NCBI RefSeq assembly: GCF_019636075.1
Contig: NZ_JAHBYG010000001.1
Location: forward strand, 62,001-126,000
DNA from: Ferrovibrio sp.
GTDB taxonomy: Bacteria; Pseudomonadota; Alphaproteobacteria; Ferrovibrionales; Ferrovibrionaceae
DNA: 64,000 bases
Reading direction: 5' to 3'
Shown here: one piece after another, positions 1 to 8,527 of the stretch
Layout: every line of letters starts with the position of its first letter
Numbering within the stretch: the first letter of the stretch is position 1
The notes under the pieces: generated by a model
Database searches by the model: none
What the model saw: only the letters and a program-made list of their open reading frames with translations
Told to the model about the DNA's origin: nothing
Position numbers and translations under genes: made by a program

Positions 1-458
1 AGGCCGCGCGGCTAACCGCTCTACCGCACCTTAAACCCAGAGATCATCTGGTTGTTGCTTATGATGGCATCGTAGCATTGCAAGCAAAGGATCTGTTGAT
101 CGATGGCAGGCCCGCCGATCGTTTCCGGGGCGAGGCGTCAGAGCCATGGACCAAGGCGCGCGGTGCCATCCCGAATAGCTGCAGCCTGCCGGCAAGCGCG
201 TTGATGTTGCCTGGAGGGTTGCTCAAATCCGACGAAGAAATCCTAAAAGCATTCGAGGCGGCAACGGGGCTGGAGCGCGCTGCATTGAGAGAGCGCCGCC
301 TGATTGCCACCTGCGGCTCGGGAATCGCGGCAGCCATTCTGGCTTTTGCCGCCCAGAAGGCAGGTCTTGGCGAAATGGCGGTGTATGACGGCTCCTTTGC
401 AGAATGGGGCCGCCGCCAGGAAGCCGCTGCGATTGCACCACAGACAGTAGCAACTTAG
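1..458 (+). CDS. Sulfurtransferase (3-mercaptopyruvate sulfurtransferase/rhodanese), C-terminal part
   Basis: The frame is open from base 3 to the stop at 456-458, so this is the 3' end of a gene that begins before the window. The readable part matches the second, catalytic rhodanese domain of SseA-type two-domain sulfurtransferases. It has an LIDGRPADRFRGE segment, a GAIPNS turn, the active-site loop TCGSGIAAA with the persulfide-forming Cys, and the closing VYDGSFAEWG motif. The family moves sulfane sulfur from mercaptopyruvate or thiosulfate to thiols or cyanide. A TTG at 78 would allow a short separate protein, but the upstream frame still reads as rhodanese sequence, so truncation by the window edge is more likely. 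It is 18 bases ahead of the GST gene and probably in the same operon. Confidence 0.85.
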   Translation, partial: AARLTALPHLKPRDHLVVAYDGIVALQAKDLLIDGRPADRFRGEASEPWTKARGAIPNSCSLPASALMLPGGLLKSDEEILKAFEAATGLERAALRERRLIATCGSGIAAAILAFAAQKAGLGEMAVYDGSFAEWGRRQEAAAIAPQTVAT

Positions 459-476
459 CAACGATGAAGACGAGCC

Positions 477-1079
477 ATGCAGTTATATTACAGTGAATTC
501 TCCCCATATTCGCGCAAGGTGCGGATGGTGCTGGTCGAACTCGGCATGCAGGATGCTGTGAGCTTGCAGCCTATCGCCGTGCGCCAGGCCGATCCGGGTT
601 TTGCCGCCGTAAATCCGCTGTTTCGTATTCCGGCGCTTGTGGTGCGCGAAGGTTTCACGCTGTTCGACAGTCCGGTCATCGCGGAATATTTGATTGCGAG
701 CAAGCCGGGGCAGAATATCCTGCCGGCTTCCGGCGAGCCGCGTTTCATCGCATTGCGCCTGCAGGCGGTCGCGGATGGCATCATCGATGCGTTGATCCCG
801 CGCCGCAACGAATCCCTGCGTCCCGTTGAAAGGCAAAGCCCGGAAGACATGGTTTTGTGGAAGCGTTCTTCCGATGCCGGACTTGATTGGCTGGAAGGCC
901 AGGTTGCCAGCTTGGATGGCGTACATATCGGGGCAATCGCTGTGGCGGCAACGCTGGGATATCTGGATATCAGATTCCCGCACGAAGATTGGCGTGCTGC
1001 GCATCCGAAATTGGCCGCCTGGTTCGCTGTTTTTTCGCAGCGGCCCTCTTTCAAATCCACCGCGCCGGCAAGCAATTGA
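477..1079 (+). CDS. Glutathione S-transferase family protein
   Basis: A 200-residue protein with an N-terminal thioredoxin-like GST domain. It opens LYYSEFSPYSRKVR, where Ser9 is the likely thiol-activating position. The FRIPALVV segment near residue 50 carries the cis-Pro, and FDSPVIAEYL follows as the glutathione-binding SNAIL-type motif. The rest is the all-alpha C-terminal domain. Such enzymes conjugate or remove glutathione from electrophiles, or act as thiol-dependent isomerases and reductases in aromatic catabolism. It is cytoplasmic. It sits between the sulfurtransferase and the acyl-CoA-dehydrogenase-like gene with almost no spacing, which suggests a pathway role rather than general stress defence. 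The substrate is unknown. Confidence 0.85.
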   Translation: MQLYYSEFSPYSRKVRMVLVELGMQDAVSLQPIAVRQADPGFAAVNPLFRIPALVVREGFTLFDSPVIAEYLIASKPGQNILPASGEPRFIALRLQAVADGIIDALIPRRNESLRPVERQSPEDMVLWKRSSDAGLDWLEGQVASLDGVHIGAIAVAATLGYLDIRFPHEDWRAAHPKLAAWFAVFSQRPSFKSTAPASN

Positions 1080-1091
1080 TTGGGTGATGTG

Positions 1092-2342
1092 ATGGTTGCG
1101 CATGAAGATATGGTACCGGCGCCGAAAGCATCGAACGGCAAGGCTGCGATGAGCCTGGATGCATTGATTGCCCTGGCAGAAAGGGTGGGGCGCGATTCTC
1201 TGGCCCCCAATGCGGCGCGTTGGGACCGAGAGGGCACGTTTCCCACCGCCAGTTACGATGCTTTGCGGCAAGCGGGCCTGTTGGGCCTTGTGGTGCCGGC
1301 TGCTCATGGCGGCTTGGGAGCGGATTTCGCCACGTATATGCAGACCGTGCCGCATCTTTCGAAATATTGCGCCACCACGGCGCTTACCTTCAACATGCAT
1401 TGCGGCTGCATGATGCTGACGGGCTTTGTGTTCGACAGCTTTGATTTGCCGCTTGAAATCAAGATGCAGCATCAGCGCCGCCAGAAGATGCATTTCGAGC
1501 GCGCCGCCCGCCAGGGCAAAGTCTACGCCCTGCCATTCTCGGAAATAGGCCTCGATCCCTCCCAGGCCTTATTTTCCACCACGGCAAAGCGCGTGGAAGG
1601 CGGCTGGATCGTGAATGGTAAAAAGGTTTTCGCCTCTCTTGCCGGCCATGCCGATTATTACGGCGTAAGCTGCACCGAGATTGCCGATGGCAAGCAGCCT
1701 GATTTCGGCGATATCGTCATGCTCAGCATCGCTTCCAACAGCCCTGGCGTTTCGGTGGCTGGCGAATGGGATACGCTGGGCATGCGGGGCACGAATTCGC
1801 GCACGCTGCTGTTCAAGGATGTTTTCGTCCCGGAGAATGAAATTCTCATGCCGCATGGATCGGCATTCCAGAGCCGGAAGGTTTGGCCGCATCTCTATAT
1901 GCAACTGACCTGCACTTACATGGGCTTGGCCGAGGCGATATTCGATTTTGTTGTGAGCTACTTGCGCGGTGAAGTGCCGGGCATGCCGCCGATCAAGCGC
2001 CGCAATATCGCGCAAAAGCAGATCGATACGGCGCATCTGCGCATCAAGCTGGAATCCGCGCGTGCAAATTGGCTGCGCGCCATCAAGGAAGCCGGGCCGA
2101 ACCCGAGCAATGAAGCGCTGCAGCGCATGTATGTTGCGCAATACACCGTAATGGAAGGGGCGGCGCAAATCGGCTTTGAGGCCATTCGCATATGCGGCGG
2201 AAGCGCTTTGCAGAAATCATTGCCGCTGGAGCGCATGTTCCGTGATGCGCGCTGCGGCAGTTTGATGCTGCCTTACACTGCGGATATCAGTGTCGCCAAT
2301 CTCGGCCGGGCCTGCCTGTATGCAGAGGGTGAAACGGACTAA
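1092..2342 (+). CDS. Acyl-CoA dehydrogenase-like flavoprotein, atypical active site
   Basis: About 416 residues with the acyl-CoA dehydrogenase fold: a helical N-terminal domain (LRQAGLLGLVVPAAHGGLG), a middle beta domain (GGWIVNGKKVFASLAGHADYY, then WDTLGMRGTNSRTLLFKDVFVP) and a C-terminal four-helix domain ending ICGGSALQKSLPLERMFRDARCG. The family binds FAD. Where typical members carry the IYEGT motif with the catalytic Glu, this protein reads SLMLPYT, so classic alpha,beta-dehydrogenation is doubtful. A flavin monooxygenase role, as in DszC or SfnB-type relatives, is an alternative. A TTG at 1080 is a possible earlier start; I prefer the ATG at 1092. The stop is 4 bases before the VOC gene. 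Confidence 0.85.
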   Translation: MVAHEDMVPAPKASNGKAAMSLDALIALAERVGRDSLAPNAARWDREGTFPTASYDALRQAGLLGLVVPAAHGGLGADFATYMQTVPHLSKYCATTALTFNMHCGCMMLTGFVFDSFDLPLEIKMQHQRRQKMHFERAARQGKVYALPFSEIGLDPSQALFSTTAKRVEGGWIVNGKKVFASLAGHADYYGVSCTEIADGKQPDFGDIVMLSIASNSPGVSVAGEWDTLGMRGTNSRTLLFKDVFVPENEILMPHGSAFQSRKVWPHLYMQLTCTYMGLAEAIFDFVVSYLRGEVPGMPPIKRRNIAQKQIDTAHLRIKLESARANWLRAIKEAGPNPSNEALQRMYVAQYTVMEGAAQIGFEAIRICGGSALQKSLPLERMFRDARCGSLMLPYTADISVANLGRACLYAEGETD

Positions 2343-2346
2343 TCCC

Positions 2347-2814
2347 ATGAAGCAATTGCTGCTCCGCCTCGATCACGTCAACCTGCGCACCAACAATCTG
2401 GAGCGAAGCATTCGGTTCTTCACCGAGGTGATCGATTTGCGCCAAGGGTTTCGTCCATATTTTCCGCCGCCTTTCGAGAAGGGCGCGTGGATGTATATGG
2501 GCGATATTCCCTGTGTGCATCTGGTGGAGGTTCCCGCTGATTACTGCGACGACGGCGAGAGGCTGCAGATCGAGCATTTCGCTTTTCTGGGCCAGGACAT
2601 GCCCGCGATGCTCGCCAAACTGCGCCGCATCGGCGTGCCGTATTCGGTCATCGTGGTAAAGGATATCGGGATCAAGCAGATCAATCTCTACGATCCGGAT
2701 GGAAACCATATCGAACTGCAGTATCCGCCGGAAGAAGACGGCGACCTATCCCCCTTCACGCCCGATACCTTGCCGGATTGGTGGAATGCCATTCCGGCCA
2801 GCCCCAATCGTTGA
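2347..2814 (+). CDS. VOC-superfamily (glyoxalase/bleomycin resistance/dioxygenase fold) protein
   Basis: A 155-residue single-domain VOC protein starting MKQLLLRLDHVNLRTNNLERS, with the beta-alpha-beta-beta-beta module repeated twice. Candidate metal ligands are the His in LDHVNL near residue 10, the His in EHFAF and the Glu in NHIELQYPP. Members of this fold include glyoxalase I, extradiol dioxygenases, isomerases and resistance proteins, so the reaction cannot be named. A longer frame from 2290 exists but would overlap the preceding gene by 53 bases; the ATG at 2347 fits the operon spacing. It lies between the flavoprotein and the Rieske oxygenase, suggesting it acts on an intermediate of the same pathway. 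Confidence 0.82.
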   Translation: MKQLLLRLDHVNLRTNNLERSIRFFTEVIDLRQGFRPYFPPPFEKGAWMYMGDIPCVHLVEVPADYCDDGERLQIEHFAFLGQDMPAMLAKLRRIGVPYSVIVVKDIGIKQINLYDPDGNHIELQYPPEEDGDLSPFTPDTLPDWWNAIPASPNR

Positions 2815-2823
2815 GAGGTTCGC

Positions 2824-4041
2824 ATGCTGACAAAGCCAGAGATGAATCACGCATCTGCCGCAGAAGCGCCGGCAAAGCCGGAAACCAATGTTTCCTTCGC
2901 CGATCTTGGTCGCGTGGGAGAGCATAGCCTCGTCGGCCGCTATATGCGGCGCTTTTGGCAGCCGGTTGCGCATAGCCATGATGTGGCCGTTGGCCGCTCG
3001 AAATCGGTGCGTTATTTCAATCGCGAATATGTGATTTATCGCGGCCAGAGCGGTGCGGCTTATGTGGTTGATCCCCATTGTCCGCACCGCGCCACACCGA
3101 TGGTGGCGGCATGGATCGAGGGCGACGACCTGCGCTGCGTGTATCATGGCTGGAAATTCGCATCCTCAGGCCAGTGCATCGAACAGCCGGCCGAACGCAA
3201 AAGCTTTTGCGACAAGGTGAAGCTGCGCAGCTATCCCACGCGCGAGTATCTCGGTTTGATCTTCGCCTATCTGGGCGAGGATCAAGCGCCGGCGCCGGAT
3301 TTTCCCACCTATTCGCGTTTCGATGGGGAGAACATCAACCTGCAGTTCGAAAGCTATACGCGGCCATCGAATTTCTTCAACAATCTGGAGAATCTCGGTG
3401 ATCTAAGCCATCTTGCCTATCTGCATGCCGATATCACTGGCCGTTGGGATGAGTATCGCGATGGTCCGGTGATAACGGCGAAAGAAAACGAGTGGGGCGT
3501 CGAATTCCGCGGCGAACGCCCGGTCAGCGGCAACAAGATCGTTCAGTATGTCGGCATGCCGAATGTGGCTTATGTGAAGGGGCCGCCGAATGACCAGGCC
3601 GTGGCGTTCCGCGAATTCATCGCCTGGTGGATGCCGATAGACGATGATCATCATATCCAGTTCACCGTCGTAATCGTGCGACTGGGGGCGGAGGAATTCG
3701 CCGGCTACATGGCGCGCGAAGATGAACGCAAACGAAAACTCACCATGAATGACGACGCGACGCGCGAAATGCTGGCGGACAAGATGCTCTCCGGCGAGCT
3801 GCGTTTCGATGAGATGGATGCCGAGAAGGTGAAAACCCTCTGGCTGACCGACGACTTTGCCCAGAAAGGCATTGGAAACCCGGCAAACCGGCCGCCGGAA
3901 ATCATGGGCACCGCTGATATCGGTGTCGCGCTTTGCCGGAAAGTATGGTTGCGAGAATTAAAGAAACTCGCAAAGGGGGAACCTCTGAAGGAGTGGAAGT
4001 TCCAGGAATCCTACGAGGCGCGCGGCGACTACCTGTCGTAA
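2824..4041 (+). CDS. Rieske non-haem iron oxygenase, alpha subunit (phthalate dioxygenase-like)
   Basis: A 405-residue oxygenase. The Rieske [2Fe-2S] ligands are visible as Cys86-x-His88 in DPHCPHRATPM and Cys105-x2-His108 in RCVYHGWKF. The mononuclear iron site follows as ENLGDLSHLAYLH, giving Asp193 as electron bridge and His196 and His201 as ligands. The opening MRRFWQPVAHS is typical of the phthalate 4,5-dioxygenase / O-demethylase group. The reaction would be oxygenation or oxidative dealkylation of an aromatic ring. No ferredoxin or reductase gene follows in the visible operon, so electrons must come from elsewhere. A GAGAGG ribosome site overlaps the stop of the VOC gene. Confidence 0.92.
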   Translation: MLTKPEMNHASAAEAPAKPETNVSFADLGRVGEHSLVGRYMRRFWQPVAHSHDVAVGRSKSVRYFNREYVIYRGQSGAAYVVDPHCPHRATPMVAAWIEGDDLRCVYHGWKFASSGQCIEQPAERKSFCDKVKLRSYPTREYLGLIFAYLGEDQAPAPDFPTYSRFDGENINLQFESYTRPSNFFNNLENLGDLSHLAYLHADITGRWDEYRDGPVITAKENEWGVEFRGERPVSGNKIVQYVGMPNVAYVKGPPNDQAVAFREFIAWWMPIDDDHHIQFTVVIVRLGAEEFAGYMAREDERKRKLTMNDDATREMLADKMLSGELRFDEMDAEKVKTLWLTDDFAQKGIGNPANRPPEIMGTADIGVALCRKVWLRELKKLAKGEPLKEWKFQESYEARGDYLS

Positions 4042-4079
4042 ACGCGAACCTCGGCATCTAGAAAAGGAGATTCGACCAA

Positions 4080-5672
4080 ATGGCACGCTTCTTTCGTAAT
4101 CTCGCGTTTCTGGCCGCTACCGCGGTCGCTTTAACCACCAATGCCTTTGCCGCCAATCCGACGCCGCAGCGCGGCGGCACGGCATCCTTCGTGGTGGTGC
4201 CTGAGCCGCCCACCTTGCTGGCGCAGCTCAACACCGCAAGCCAGGTACAGCTTGTTGCCACCAAGATATTCGATGGTCTGTTCAATCTGGATAAGGATTT
4301 GAACCTGACGCCGGGCTTGGCGCTTTCCTACAAGCTGAGCGAAGACGGCAAGACCCTGAGTCTGCAGCTTCGCCCGAATGTGAAGTGGCATGACGGCAAG
4401 CCATTCACGTCCGAGGATGTGAAATACACCCTTGAGGAAGTGATCAAGAAATACCACCCGCGCGGCCGTTCTATCCTGGCCAATCTTGCTTCGGTGGATA
4501 CCCCGTCTCCGCTGACGGCGGTTCTGAATTTTTCGGCGCCTTCGCTTTATGCGTTGAAGTCCTTTACCGGCCCGGAAATGCCGATCCTGCCCAAGCATAT
4601 CTTCGATGGCAGCGATCCGCGCAGCAATCCGGCGGGCAATGCACCGATCGGCACCGGCCCGTTCAAGTTCGTCGAGTGGAAAAAGGGTCAGGAAATCCTG
4701 CTGGAGCGCAATCCCGATTATTGGGCTTCAGGCATGCCCTATCTGGATCGCCTGATCGTGCGCTTCATTCCGGATCCGTCGGCGCGTGCGGCGGCCTTCG
4801 AGAGCGGCGAGATCGATATCGCCGGCATGAACCCGATTCCGCTTACGGATCTGAAGCGCTATCGCGGCTTGAAGGATCTTGAGGTGCGCACGGATGGCTA
4901 TGATGCCTTGGCGGGCATCATGTATTTCGAGTTCAACACGCGGTCGCCGAAATTCCAGGATGTGCGTGTCCGCAAGGCGATTGCCCATGCGATCAACCGC
5001 AAATTCATCGGCGACAACATCTGGTTCGGTCTTGGCAATCCGGTGAATTCCATCGTGCCGCAGGCATCCAAGGAATTCTACGACAGCAAATTAGCTGGCT
5101 ATGCCTACGACAAGAAGAAAGCCGAGCAACTGCTCGATGAGGCCGGCCTGAAGAAGGGCGCCAATGGTTTCCGCATGGAAATCACCCATGATGTGATGCC
5201 CTTCGATGAGAATTACCAGCGCCTTGCACGCTATCTCAAGCAGGCATTGGCCGAGGTCGGCATCAACGTACAACTGCGCAATCAGGATTTTCCGAGCTGG
5301 TTGAAGCGGGTATACACCGAAAACGACTACGAAACTTCTGCCTACATTATTTTCGGCATGACGGATCCGGCCGTGGGCGTGCAGCGCATGTTCTGGGGGA
5401 AGAACATCATAAAGGGTGTGCCATTCTCCAATGCATCGGGCTATGCTAACCCCAAGGTGGATGAGTTGCTGGTTGCTGCGGGTGTTGCGCCGACCAATCA
5501 GCAGCGCATCGATCTTTGGAAGCAGGTTCAGTCCATTGCCATGGAAGAGCTTCCGATCATTCCCTTAGCCAATATTAATTACGCCACGGTTTTGCATAAG
5601 CGTTTGCAGGGCTATGGCAGCGATGGCTATGGTGTGTTCGGTTCCTTTGCCGATCTGTGGATATCCAAGTAA
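4080..5672 (+). CDS. ABC transporter substrate-binding protein, family 5 (peptide/nickel type)
   Basis: A 530-residue periplasmic solute-binding protein. It has a signal peptide of about 24 residues (charged ARFFRN start, then a hydrophobic alanine-rich core ending NAFAAN). The SBP family 5 body is recognisable from the FDGLFNLDKDLNLTPGLA, KWHDGKPFTSEDVKYTLE and RNPDYW segments. A strong AAGGAG ribosome site lies 10 bases before the ATG. The family binds di- and oligopeptides, nickel chelates, opines, sugars and other compounds. Placement directly behind an oxygenase, with the permeases and ATPases following, makes it the likely receptor for the compound degraded by the upstream enzymes. Confidence 0.92.
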   Translation: MARFFRNLAFLAATAVALTTNAFAANPTPQRGGTASFVVVPEPPTLLAQLNTASQVQLVATKIFDGLFNLDKDLNLTPGLALSYKLSEDGKTLSLQLRPNVKWHDGKPFTSEDVKYTLEEVIKKYHPRGRSILANLASVDTPSPLTAVLNFSAPSLYALKSFTGPEMPILPKHIFDGSDPRSNPAGNAPIGTGPFKFVEWKKGQEILLERNPDYWASGMPYLDRLIVRFIPDPSARAAAFESGEIDIAGMNPIPLTDLKRYRGLKDLEVRTDGYDALAGIMYFEFNTRSPKFQDVRVRKAIAHAINRKFIGDNIWFGLGNPVNSIVPQASKEFYDSKLAGYAYDKKKAEQLLDEAGLKKGANGFRMEITHDVMPFDENYQRLARYLKQALAEVGINVQLRNQDFPSWLKRVYTENDYETSAYIIFGMTDPAVGVQRMFWGKNIIKGVPFSNASGYANPKVDELLVAAGVAPTNQQRIDLWKQVQSIAMEELPIIPLANINYATVLHKRLQGYGSDGYGVFGSFADLWISK

Positions 5673-5706
5673 CCACAGCGATTCCGCTAGTTGAGGTGTA
5701 GCCGCT

Positions 5707-6687
5707 TTGCAATCCATGCTTCGCCCCGTCATCACCAAGGTTTTCCGTCTGGCAATAACCATTGGGATGATCGCCATTATCAATTTTCTGGTGATTCATT
5801 CCACGCCAGGCGATGCCGTCGATGTGTTGGCGGGCGAAGCCGGGGTTGCAGATGCCGGCTACACCGCGGAACTGCGTCAGAAGTTCGGCTTGGATCAGCC
5901 GCTGCCGGTGCAACTGTTTCATTATATGTCGCGCTTGCTGCAATTCGATCTAGGCTATTCCTTCCGGCATAACATGCCGGTGATAGATCTGATCGCGGGC
6001 CGTATCGGGCCGACCATGCTGCTGGTCGGTACGGCCTTGTTCGGTGCGTTGCTGCTAGGGGTTGTTGCCGGCACAGTGGCCGCCTCCAGGCAAAACAGCC
6101 TGTTGGACTACACGATTTCCGTTCTTGCATTGGTGGGCTATGCAACGCCGATGTTCTGGCTGGGGCTGATGCTGGTGGTTCTTCTGGCGGTGGGCGGAGG
6201 CATTCTGCCGGCCAGCGGGATGACGACATCGGGATCCACGGCTACGGGATTGGCTTATCTGATCGATGTGTTGCGGCATCTCGTGTTGCCCGCGGTAACG
6301 CTCGGTTTATTCTATTTCGCCACCTATGCGCGGCTTGCCCGCGCTTCCGTGCTCGACGCTTTGAGCCAGGATTATATCCGCACGGCCCGTTCAAAGGGTT
6401 TGGCCGGCCATACGGTTCTGTTCCGCCACGCCTTGCGCAATGCCTTGTTGCCTGTGGCAACGATGTTTTCCCTGCAATTCGGTGCGGCATTGGGGGGCGC
6501 GGTTGTGGTGGAAGCCGTTTTCGCCTGGCCGGGCCTGGGGCGTCTTGCGTTCGAGGCCATCAGCCAACGCGACTATAATTTGCTGCAAGGCATCCTTTTC
6601 ATGTCGAGCTTGCTGGTCATTGCCATCAATTTATTGACGGACTTCCTTTATACAGTGATCGATCCCCGAATCAGGAAGCGCGCATGA
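5707..6687 (+). CDS. ABC transporter permease, DppB type
   Basis: A 326-residue inner-membrane permease with an N-terminal transmembrane helix, a long periplasmic segment and five further helices. The binding-protein-dependent transport signature is ARLARASVLDALSQDYIRTARSKG, the loop that contacts the ATPase. The likely start is the TTG at 5707, which has GAGGTG about 8 bases upstream; an ATG at 5716 would lose only three residues. The stop overlaps the start of the next permease by 4 bases (ATGA), so translation is coupled. It pairs with that permease to form the membrane channel of a peptide/nickel-family importer. Confidence 0.9.
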   Translation: MQSMLRPVITKVFRLAITIGMIAIINFLVIHSTPGDAVDVLAGEAGVADAGYTAELRQKFGLDQPLPVQLFHYMSRLLQFDLGYSFRHNMPVIDLIAGRIGPTMLLVGTALFGALLLGVVAGTVAASRQNSLLDYTISVLALVGYATPMFWLGLMLVVLLAVGGGILPASGMTTSGSTATGLAYLIDVLRHLVLPAVTLGLFYFATYARLARASVLDALSQDYIRTARSKGLAGHTVLFRHALRNALLPVATMFSLQFGAALGGAVVVEAVFAWPGLGRLAFEAISQRDYNLLQGILFMSSLLVIAINLLTDFLYTVIDPRIRKRA

Positions 6688-7523
6688 TCGGGCAGACGCA
6701 TTGGCTGCATCGTTTCCGGCGCCGCGGACCGGCCGTATTGGCGGCTGTTATCCTCGCCCTTCTCGCCATCATAGCAATATTCGGACCGGCGGTTTACGGT
6801 ACCGATCCATGGTCGATGGTCGCCGCGCCATTCCTGGAACCGTTGGAGGAAAGCGAATATCTGCTGGGCACCGATGCATTGGGGCGAGATGTGGCGGCGG
6901 GGCTGATATACGGTGCGCGGCTTTCTTTGCTGATCGGCTTGGCGGCCAGCTGCGCGGCGATGATGATCGGCGTATTGCTGGGCGCGGTGGCGGGTTACTA
7001 TCGCGGCGCGGCCGATGATTTCCTGATGCGCTGCACGGAAACCTTCCAGACCATACCTTCCTTCATTTTCCTGTTGGTTCTGGTCGCCATTGCCGGCCCG
7101 AGTACGGTTACCATCGTTATCGCCATTGCCTTGGTTTCCTGGCCCCCGATTGCCCGCCTCACGCGCGCGGAATTCCTCTCGCTGCGAGAGCGCGAATATG
7201 TGCAGGCCTGCATACTTTCCGGGATGGGCGATATGCGCATCATTTTCTTGCAAATCCTGCCCAATGCGATCACGCCGGTGGTGGTGATGGCTTCGATCCT
7301 GGTGGCGAATGCCATTCTGAGCGAGGCGGCCTTATCTTTCCTTGGCCTGGGCGACCCGAATCAGATCACCTGGGGGACGATGATAGGCGTGGGTCGCGAA
7401 TCCCTGCGCACGGCGCCTTATCTTTGCGTATTGCCCGGTATCGCCATCTTCATCACCGTGTTGGCCATCAATTTGCTGGGCGATGGCATCAATGATGTGC
7501 TGAATCCACGCAGCAGTTCCTGA
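6684..7523 (+). CDS. ABC transporter permease, DppC type
   Basis: A 279-residue second permease with six predicted helices. The segment LGTDALGRDVAAGLIYGARLSL is the hallmark of DppC/OppC proteins, and the ATPase-contact loop SWPPIARLTRAEFLSLREREYVQA follows. It ends with the family LGDGINDVLNPR tail. Its ATG overlaps the TGA of the DppB-type gene and its own stop is 2 bases before the first ATPase gene, consistent with one polycistronic message and stoichiometric assembly. Confidence 0.9.
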   Translation: MIGQTHWLHRFRRRGPAVLAAVILALLAIIAIFGPAVYGTDPWSMVAAPFLEPLEESEYLLGTDALGRDVAAGLIYGARLSLLIGLAASCAAMMIGVLLGAVAGYYRGAADDFLMRCTETFQTIPSFIFLLVLVAIAGPSTVTIVIAIALVSWPPIARLTRAEFLSLREREYVQACILSGMGDMRIIFLQILPNAITPVVVMASILVANAILSEAALSFLGLGDPNQITWGTMIGVGRESLRTAPYLCVLPGIAIFITVLAINLLGDGINDVLNPRSSS

Positions 7524-7525
7524 CC

Positions 7526-8527
7526 ATGGCGCAAACGGAAGATATGCAGGCACTACTGGACATACGGAACCTGACCGTGAACCTGCTGCGCAGCGGCGCT
7601 CCGGTCGATGTTTTGCAGGATGTCTCCTTCAGCATCCAGGCCGGGCGCGTGGTTGCCGTGGTTGGTGAGTCAGGTTGCGGCAAATCCATCACGGCGTCTT
7701 CGATTGTCGGCTTGCTGCCGCCGAGCATGCAGATCGCTTCTGGCCAGATTTCGTTCGATGGCGAGGATCTTGTGGGGGCATCCGAACGCCGCCTCCGGCA
7801 ATTGCGCGCGAAAAGCATGGCGATGGTTTTCCAAGACCCCATGACATCGCTCAACCCTTTGATGACGATCGGGCGGCAATTGCAGGAGGCCGCAATCATG
7901 GCTTTCGGCTGCAGCACAGAGAAAGCCGACGAAATCGCGCTCTCCATGTTGCAGAAGGTAGGCATCCCAGATGCGGTAAGCCGATTGCAGGAATATCCGC
8001 ACAGCCTGTCCGGCGGAATGCGGCAACGCGTTATGATTGCCATGGCGCTTTGCCGCAAGCCGAAATTGTTGATTGCCGATGAGCCGACTACGGCGTTGGA
8101 TGTGACCATCCAGCTGCAGATTCTGCGTTTGCTTGCGGATTTGCAGGCAGAGCTGAGCCTTACCATTCTTATCATCACGCATAACTTGGGTGTTGTGGCG
8201 GAATTGGCTGACGATGTTGTGGTGATGTATGCCGGCAAAGTGGTGGAATCGGGTGGGGTGGATGAAATCCTGAAAACCCCGAAACATCCCTATACGCGGG
8301 CTCTGCTGGCGGCCACGCCGCGTTTCGCTATCGGACAGCCGCCCGAGCGTATCGCTTTCAAGGAAATCAAAGGCACGGTACCGGAACTCGGGAAGCGTGG
8401 CCCGGGCTGCCGCTTCGAGGCGCGCTGTCCGGCGTCGGAACCAGGCTGTGCCGCTTCGGCGCCTGAAACAGTTCGTATAACCGCCAGCCATATCGTGGCC
8501 TGCCGCTCCCGGGAGATGCTGCAATGA
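7526..8527 (+). CDS. ABC transporter ATP-binding protein, DppD/OppD type
   Basis: A 333-residue cytoplasmic ATPase. Visible motifs are Walker A GESGCGKS, the Q-loop VFQDPMTSLNP, the ABC signature LSGGMRQR, Walker B LLIADEPTTALD and the H-loop His in IIITHN. The C-terminal extension GCRFEARCPASEPGC contains the clustered cysteines found in oligopeptide/dipeptide ATPases, where they can hold an iron-sulfur centre. It forms the OppD-like half of the ATPase heterodimer. The ATGA overlap with the next gene supports co-translation. Confidence 0.92.
   Translation: MAQTEDMQALLDIRNLTVNLLRSGAPVDVLQDVSFSIQAGRVVAVVGESGCGKSITASSIVGLLPPSMQIASGQISFDGEDLVGASERRLRQLRAKSMAMVFQDPMTSLNPLMTIGRQLQEAAIMAFGCSTEKADEIALSMLQKVGIPDAVSRLQEYPHSLSGGMRQRVMIAMALCRKPKLLIADEPTTALDVTIQLQILRLLADLQAELSLTILIITHNLGVVAELADDVVVMYAGKVVESGGVDEILKTPKHPYTRALLAATPRFAIGQPPERIAFKEIKGTVPELGKRGPGCRFEARCPASEPGCAASAPETVRITASHIVACRSREMLQ

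Noticed and set aside
1-32. tRNA-like words (gctaaccgctctaccg) at the window start, suggesting a cut tRNA or attachment site
   Set aside because: The frame through these bases is open and reads into the rhodanese domain; no acceptor or T arm is present.
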